This document shows positions 57,079-64,000 of a DNA stretch of 64,000 nucleotides, piece after piece. This stretch comes from Parachlorella kessleri. Taxonomy: Eukaryota > Chlorophyta > Trebouxiophyceae > Chlorellales > Chlorellaceae. The notes under the pieces are model-generated. The model was not told the origin of the DNA, did not search any database, and saw only the letters and a program-made list of their open reading frames with translations. The DNA lies in contig BBXU01000280.1 in NCBI GenBank assembly GCA_001598975.1, positions 1 to 64,000 of the forward strand, in the 5' to 3' direction. The translations under genes and the position numbers were made by a program. Within the stretch, counting starts at the first letter, position 1, and each line of letters starts with the position of its first letter.

Positions 57079-60000
57079 ATGGACACCAGCATCAAGAGCG
57101 GGCATTCCTTCACGGACGATAAGATGAGCCGTGGGAGCCCCAGCCAGGACTTGCAGCCCCAGACCCCTAAGGTGGCGCCCGCCATGCCCAAGGGTCCTTA
57201 TCAGCAGGGCAAGAACTCAACTCGTAAGCCACGGCTCCCTCCTTCTTTCCCTGCTACTATTGATACAGTGGCTGCGACGGCGCTGAGGTTACCCTTTGCT
57301 CGCTGCAGTGCGCTACGGAATCACCGACATCCCCCGATGGTGGGAGTGTGTCCTGCTGGGTAAGTGTGAGGCTGTCATGGTAGCTCTTTGGCGCGAACTC
57401 CTAGCAGGGTTTGTGCAACATGTTGTCTAGTTGGAGCCTGGGCATGTCCTCGGTACCAAACCCTTCATAAGGGGCCAGGTAACCTACCCCAAGGGTCCAA
57501 AGGACCAGGGCGGACGTAATTTTTACGGTAGAAATGCACGTGACAGGGAGGGGCCAGACAGCAGTATGGCGTGGACCTATTTCAAAAACTGCAAGAGCGA
57601 GCCATTGGCCTTTGGTAACCACCAAACTACTCAGCGCTTGCTGACCTTGGCAGAGCATACTTTGCTGCTGTGACTGCAGGCCTCCAGCATTTCCTTACTA
57701 TGCTTGGGTCTACCATCCTGATCCCCCTCATCATCGTCCCCGCCATGGGCGGCACCACAAACGGTATTTTGAGTGACCAAAAGCCTTGAACCCAATGATG
57801 CGATACTTGCCTGTTGCAGAAGCTCGGTTTAGCGAAGTTGCATCATTTTTTGGTGCATGGAGAGCTCCAAGATCCCTACACCGCACATGGATGTTAGGGT
57901 TATCGCAGCATGCCTTGCTAGCAGATACCAATATGGAAACCCTGTGGCATCCCTAACCTGTGTCATGGTATGCCACTTGTCATGCAGATTTGGCAAAGGT
58001 GATCAACACCTGCTTCTTCGCTGGCGGCATCAACACCCTGGTGCAGACCATTGTAGGAGGCCGGCTGCCCATCGTACAGGGCGGGTCGTTTGCCTACATC
58101 ACACCAGCGCTGGCAATTGCTGGCACCATTCAAACGACTATGGTGCGTTGTCCAAGCCTGCCTGCCAGGCTTGGATTGTGGGTGGTTGAGCCTAGTTTGC
58201 ACTGCACATACCTTGCCGGAAAGGCTGCAGTCTTGCTACAAAAACGCTACGGAGTTGTTGCATTGTCGGTGGCATAGCCACAGGTTCAGTATGTTGTGCT
58301 TGACACATGGCTTCGTGCTCAAACGTGCAATGGCTTGGTTAGTTGTGGACTTGACACAAATCTATGCAATCTTTAGGCAACAAGCTTCTTAAAATCTCCT
58401 TTGATATCTGCTGCAGACGTTCGAATCTGACCACGACAGATTCTTGGTAAGCACAATATTCTATGTCCCGTAAGATGACACAATCGTTGCCCAGCACAAA
58501 TCCCTCAGCACAATCGCTTTCATCCTGTTTCGACTTCTCCTTCACCTCTGTGACTGTCTCATGCGTATCTATTCCACTCCCTTGAATTTATCTTCTTCTT
58601 TTTTAAGTTGGAAATGCATGTGACAGGAAGGGGTCAGACAGCAGTGTGGCGGGTGCCAGCTGCGTCAAAAAGCAGGCAGAATTAGGGAGGGGAGACAAGC
58701 TGCAAGCACACTCCTCAACACTCTTCTCCTGTTATGGTGCAGTACACCATGCGCGTATTCCAAGGCGGCATCATCGGCTCCTCCTTCTTCATCATTGCGG
58801 CCGGTGCCTTGGGCTTCTTCACCGTCTGCATGAGGTGAGCCCTGCCCGGGGACTCAACCTGCACCTTGCCGCTTAGACGTCTGATTAATGTTTCCCCAAA
58901 AGGAATGCCTTGCTCACAACTCCTCAGCCCTGCTACCATGCGTGTTGCCTTACCCAGTCTCGCTCCTGGTCTCCTCGAGGCCTCACAGATTCCCTTGTCC
59001 GCGCCCACGAGAGACTCCCTCCTCAACGCCTTCAACTACTAACCCATTGCAGCCCGGCCCATGCGCCTCCCCCCTCCCCTGTGCAGGTTCATCTCCCCGC
59101 TCACCATCGCTGCCAACATCTCTGTGCTGGGCCTGGCCCTCTACGGAGCTGGCTTCCCCTCCGTGGGCGCCTGCGTGCAGCTGGGCCTGGTGCAGATCGT
59201 GCTGCTCCTCGCCTTCTCCCTCTACATGCGCCGCCTCAAGATCTTTGGCATGCCCATCTTTGCCATGTTCCCCGTCATCCTGGCCATCGGCATCACCTGG
59301 CTGTACGGTGAGTACAAGGGAGGGGTTTGATGGGGTGGAGTGTCGCCGCGACCTGGTGATGGCACTAAGCCAAGCAAGCGTGGCCTGCGCCACCTAGGCT
59401 ATCAAGCAGCTGGGCACGCCTGCTTGTCCTATGAGGTACCTCGGTAGGCACTTCACCGTGCACCACCGACATCCACTGCTGAACTGAACGGGTCGGCCTG
59501 CTGGCACAGTTCATCTCTGAAGCCTCTCTGCCCACTAACTTACCCGTGTGCGCCGCTGCTGCAGCCTACATCATGACGGTGGCCGGCGTGTACGACGACT
59601 CCAAGCCCGAGACCCAGCAGTCGTGCACCACGTGGGCCTCCAACAACGGCAACGTCCTGTCGGAGGCCTCGTGGTTCAGGTAACAGTGCACGGGCTGAGT
59701 ATGTGGAGCAACAGTGGCCCTTGAATGGGGAAGAGCCTGCAAGCATGCATGTGGTGGGAGCGTACCAATGAACCCTTGCATGGCTTCCCAGCGGCCAGGC
59801 GTATGTCATATGTCATATGTTGCTAGGGTGTCTAAGATACTGTTTGGCCTATTGCAGGGTCCCTTACCCAGGTCAGTGGGGCGCCCCCATTTTCACCTCC
59901 ACGGGTGTGTTCACCATGCTTGCCGGCGCCGTCCCTGTGACCCTGGAGTCGGTGAGCTCGCACTGCATTGCACTTTGGGGCGTGGGGTGCAGTCTGTTGT

Positions 60001-62392
60001 TACACCGGCCGAATCCATCGCTGCAGGCTGTATGCTTGCGAGCTGCATGGTCCTGCCTTCCCTTGTTCTGGTCCTATTGCAGGCTAGCCGTACAACCCAG
60101 GCCTCGAGGGTCTGATGTTGTCTGCTAAACCACCCGTGGGCCTCCTGTGTCTGGCACCGGAGTGTGCCTTCTGCTTTTCTAGAGCATCTTCCCCTCCCAA
60201 CACATTCTGGCTTGCCCTTGCCGCTGCAGCTGGGTGACTACTTCGCCTCCGCCCAGCTCAGCAATGCGCCCCCGCCTCCCCCTGACGTCATCGGTCGCGC
60301 TGTGGGCGCTGAGGGCGTCTGCTGCTGCATCTCTGGAGTCCTGGGAACCACCACCGGATCCTCTGCCTATGCTGGTGAGTAGGCACACAGTAATTTGATA
60401 CTTTGATGCCAGTGACAGCCCCCCTGCACAGGGCAGCTCAGCAACTGTGCTTGGTCCTGCGCTTTGTGAGCAGCTGAGGTCCAAAGCTGGTGGTATAGCC
60501 GGAAACATAAGCACTTCAGGGGAGAGCCAGCCTGGTGTCCAAGGGCAGGGGCTGAGAGGTTGTGTGACCTTGGCTGCCTGCAGAGAATGTGGGTGCCATT
60601 GGCATCACTGGAGTTGGCAGCCGCCGCGTCATCCAGACAGGGGCCGGCATCATCATTGTTATCTCGGTCATTGGTGAGACCCACAAAGGACCGTTTCAAC
60701 GCTCTTGCAAGCACCTACACTGTTTGCTGTGCTCGTGGGCTACTTTGAGGAACCTTACAGCTAAGGTATCTTGGAATATTGTGGCTGCTTGATGCCTAAG
60801 GTGCACCTGTGGGTTAATTCTGCCCCTGGTTGTGGTATTCCGGCATTGTTGCCCAGTTGTTGTCCGTGCCCTAGTTTCCCGGCCACGTTGCCTAGCCTGC
60901 TTCCCCTGCCTGTTCTGTGGCGCGCTGATTGCCAGCTGTGACTACCCCTCATCTGCAGGCAAGTTTGGTGCCCTGTTTGCCTCCATCCCCAACGCCATGG
61001 TGGCTGGCCTCTTCTGCGTCATGTTCTCACTCATCTCAGGGGTAAGTGTGTGCCCTATTGGATGACAGCCTGCAGAAGCACCGGTCAGCTGGTCTTCAGA
61101 ATGCCACAAACAGGTTGCATGTGTCCCTCACATGCACCCAGCTGACCTCTATTACATTATATCTCTGCTGTGTGACCGTGCCGACTGTGCTGCCAGCTGT
61201 CCAACTCAGGACCTCGGCTTTGTTGCTGTTACAATATAAATGAGCGCTGTGAGCGGCCCTCCCCCCTTCCCTCCTACACAACACCACATCCAGTTCCAGC
61301 ATCGCACTCGCCTTGGAGCAAGTCCCCACAACCCGTCGATAGCCCCTGTGCTTCCGTGCGCGGTGCAGGTGGGCCTGTCCAACCTGCAGCACATCGACCT
61401 CAACTCCTCGCGCAACCTCCTCATCCTCGGCTTTGGCCTCTACATGGGCCTCTCCATCCCCGACTACTTCTCCACCTACACCGCCGCCCACGGCCACGGC
61501 CCCATCAACACCGGTGACCAGGACTTCAACAACGTCATGAACAGCATCTTCTCCACGGCCGCGGCCGTTACCCTGATCATCACGCTGTTCCTGGACAACA
61601 CGGTGCCGGGGGGCAAGCGGGAGCGGGGGCTGCACATCTGGGAGGAGCTCATGGCATCGCTGGGCGGCGGCGAGTGGTGGGAGGACGAGTACATGGAGAA
61701 GGTGGGCGGGTGGGGTAGGTAGATGCATTAGGGTTGGTGTGACAGGGTCCGTGCATGCGTGTGTGTGTGTGTGTGCGCATGCGTGGGCTGTTGGTCGTGC
61801 GTCGGGTGGATGTGTGCGTGCGTATGGGGATGTGTAGAGAGTGATAGCAGAGGGAGAAGGTGGGCTGGTGTCTCTAGTCTGTGGAGGTGAAGTTGCACTT
61901 TTGGGTGGCATGGAGTGGTGTCTATGCTTGAGGTGGGAGTTGAGCTGCCTGGGCATTGAAAGCCTGCGACCAACGAGCTTGGGATGCTACGCTTGGCTGC
62001 ATGTGGAGTCTGGTAGTAGCTCTAGAATACGGCCCTGCCGCTGGTGCTAGACCTGAGCGAGCACCAAGCTATGCTATATGTGCTGCTGCTAATTCATTGA
62101 TCCCCCGCAGCCTGCACCCCATCGGTGGCCACCCACCCGTCGCTCAATGCGCTGTGTCTCCCCCTCCCCCCTGATGCAGATCTACGGCTGGCCCTTTGGC
62201 CTGACCCCCAAGTGGAGGCGCTTCAAGGCCAAGTGCATCAACAAGATGCTGTCCTTCGTCCCTGCGCGCATCCGGAACTTCTTCAGCAAGAAGGATAAGA
62301 AGGAGAAGGACGTAAAGCAGCCGGCTCCCCAGCTGGAGACTGCTCCCACCCTGGAGCCTATCAGGACGGCCAGTGGGGAGGAGGCTGCTTGA
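57079..62392 (+). CDS. Nucleobase-ascorbate transporter (NAT/NCS2, SLC23 family)
   Basis: Fourteen exons: 57079-57223, 57309-57359, 57680-57763, 57988-58142, 58417-58446, 58743-58834, 59087-59307, 59565-59679, 59858-59951, 60230-60374, 60584-60673, 60959-61041, 61369-61701, 62180-62392. They give 617 codons in phase. It is a multi-span plasma-membrane permease. After a hydrophilic N-terminus of about 48 residues comes LRYGITDIPRWWECVLLGLQ, then HFLTMLGSTILIPLIIVP and GGRLPIVQGGSFAYITPALA. The NAT signature is in exon 11 as ENVGAIGITGVGSRRV (from Glu378), with Gly where Arg or Lys is usual. Membrane helices continue to LIITLFLDNTVPG, followed by a basic cytosolic tail (KKDKKEKDVKQ). By family it carries xanthine, uric acid, uracil or other nucleobases, with H+ or Na+. 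The exact substrate cannot be read from sequence. Confidence 0.95.
57532..57571 (+). repeat. Dispersed repeat family R2, partial copy (forward)
   Basis: Reads AAATGCACGTGACAGGGAGG and then GGCCAGACAGCAGTATGGCG, in an intron of the transporter gene. Confidence 0.65.
58608..58671 (+). repeat. Dispersed repeat family R2, copy (forward)
   Basis: The longest forward R2 copy: GGAAATGCATGTGACAGGAA ... TGGCGGGTGCCAGCTGCGTC. It lies in another intron of the transporter and matches 41532-41594 in reverse. Confidence 0.75.
61757..61776. repeat. (GT)n microsatellite
   Basis: Short GT run in the last intron of the transporter gene. Confidence 0.8.
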
Positions 62393-63876
62393 GCGTCGCT
62401 TCTACGGGCCTGCACCCCAAGTGCGGCTGGCTGGTGTGGCTTGATATGACTGGCTGGTGACACCTGGGCCTACTTATTCCGTTTCCTTGTTCTTTGATAT
62501 TTCCCAGCTGCCAGCATTAGTGAGCAAGGCAGGACTGCCATGTGCAGGGGCATACAGCTGATGTTGTTTATTGCTTGCAGGGGCAGTTTGATGCCTCCCT
62601 GCACTGGTGACGCCTTGCTTGCAGTAACACTGCCTCTTCCTTTCCCTTGTTGATGCTGCTCTCGTAGCACTTCTCACTCTCCCTCTCGCCATGGTCTTGC
62701 TTGTTGATAGGTTTCGCGCTCTGCCTACCCAAGAACCGAAAACCCCAACTCCGAGTGAATAGCTAACCCAAGTTTTGTGGGGGTGCCCAGTTGGGTGGCA
62801 CGCCTGCATTAGCTGTATTACACCAGTAATGTGTTACAAGGTGGCATTGTGCGTACCGTGAGGGCCGTGTGAGTTGTCTTTGTCCACAGTTTGTACAGCT
62901 GGGGTCGTGTGAGGGGCTTCCTCACTAGATGCGGCTTCATTACCAATAGCAAAACGTACTATGCAGGTTTGACAAGTGCAGTGTGGGGGTGGGTTGCTTC
63001 ACCTGGACTCGCAGCATTTGATTATGGGCGGCTTAGATTTAGTTTAGACTCTAGGTGGGTTTGTCGCAGCACCACAGCTTGCCTTCTGGGACATTTTGTT
63101 TGATAAGGATTCACGGGTTGCAACGATGCACCAGTGGGGCGTGGGTTTGGGGCTGTGGGGCACTCCGCCTTAGCTACTTGGTGTAGGAGCGATCTGTCCC
63201 ATAGGGGAGCTTCACCTGCTGACATACGACCTAATCTAAGCTTGCTGGTACTTGGCTGTGCTGTACTCTGCGTATTGTGTGGTTTGGTTTTTGCTGAATA
63301 ATACTGTGGTCTTGCTGATGCTATTTGGGGGCTCACCCCTCTTGGATAGCTCGCTTGTGTATGTCTAGCGCCTCTGTACAACCCCTTGTAAGTCAAGTGC
63401 CGCCCACAACAAGAGGAGCAGCACAGAGGAGCAGCAATAGCTAGCTTTCACTATATCTTTGCCAGCAACTAGCATTGGAAGGAGAACTCCCACTGGTAGC
63501 GCGGCTACGCTCAATTGCCTCAAACCCTTTTCAATTTTGCTGGTCCAAGGAAGGGAACGTTGCCCGCCGGCGCGTGTTAGTCATGTACAACTGGACGAGT
63601 GGGTTTGCCCTATCATCGCAGTCAATCGCAGACCTTCCAGTGACATACACGAGACCATTCTGTGCTTTGTGTAGAGGGCGCACCTGGCGCTGGGTCTGGT
63701 AGCTTGTTCAGATGACAGGGCGCTTCCACTAGGGCATTCCAACCCTGCTTGTGCAACGCCTGGCTCCCTTTCGTGAGTTGGAAATAAAATATTACGTTTT
63801 AAGGAGCGCGCACTGGGACGGTTTGTAAAGCGGTTCTGTACACGTGCCTGGGCAGCCCACCTCCCACCCTGCAGCC
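62393..63876. other. Gene-free stretch downstream of the transporter
   Basis: About 1.5 kb with the transporter 3' UTR. The remaining open frames are short, have no family likeness and overlap on both strands. No RNA gene or repeat was recognised. Confidence 0.55.
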
Positions 63877-63922
63877 ATGGCCCCGAGTCAGGCAGCACTC
63901 AACGTGGTGGGGGCGCTAGGAG
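63877..63922 (+). CDS. Possible first exon of the next gene (partial)
   Basis: The ATG in context GCAGCCATGG opens MAPSQAALNVVGALG and runs into a GGTGAGG donor. The rest of the gene would lie beyond the window. The product is unknown, and the call rests only on start context and donor. Confidence 0.35.
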
Positions 63923-64000
63923 GTGAGGTGGACGGCAAAGGGGGGGCCGCTGCACGGCTTGCACTTGCTACTTAGATATTGGCACCTTGTGTTGTGAGTC

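Noticed and set aside
61096..61956. 286-codon minus-strand open frame opposite transporter exon 13
   Set aside because: Antisense to a strongly conserved membrane exon; His/Thr/Val-rich low-complexity translation.

Overview
The window is nuclear DNA of a eukaryote, most likely a green alga. Its genes are dense and split into many short exons by GT-AG introns, with C/G-rich codon use. Several products carry organelle-type leader peptides. It also has a nucleobase-ascorbate transporter and a family of ankyrin proteins ending in a C-terminal 'LPxxxLLHxLHLAARPL' helix. As I remember it, this ending is typical of trebouxiophyte algae such as Coccomyxa, but the sequence alone does not prove the species. 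No prokaryotic operons, CRISPR arrays or rRNA genes were seen. Gene models were built by hand: exons were joined where donor, acceptor and reading phase agreed and the protein matched its family. Every main model closes on an in-frame total length. || Left part (1-23300), mostly housekeeping: a plastid-type rhodanese-like protein that lacks the catalytic Cys (minus); a 14-exon ornithine decarboxylase (minus); a divergent ankyrin protein with a near-C-terminal membrane helix (plus); a Nudix-like protein with a long Ala/Gln/Arg-rich tail (minus); a divergent class III (CaiB/BaiF) CoA-transferase with a mitochondrial-type leader (plus); and an F-box/leucine-rich-repeat protein (minus). || Middle part (23900-45100), accessory: four head-to-tail paralogues (A-D, all minus) of a large degenerate-ankyrin protein whose last exon encodes an F-box-like helix. 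Only the rightmost copy, D (811 codons), reads cleanly. A, B and C carry small frameshifting deletions. B and C with their flanks form a direct duplication of about 5.2 kb. Short dispersed repeats are common here. || Right part (46600-62400): methylmalonate-semialdehyde dehydrogenase (minus), an AGXT2/PYD4-type mitochondrial aminotransferase (minus) and a nucleobase transporter of the NAT/SLC23 family (plus, divergent from the aminotransferase across 332 bp). Together they could take up nucleobases, transaminate beta-alanine or beta-aminoisobutyrate made from pyrimidines, and oxidise the resulting semialdehydes to acetyl-CoA or propionyl-CoA. That makes this trio a candidate metabolic gene cluster. 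The last 1.5 kb holds no clear gene except a possible first exon at the very end.
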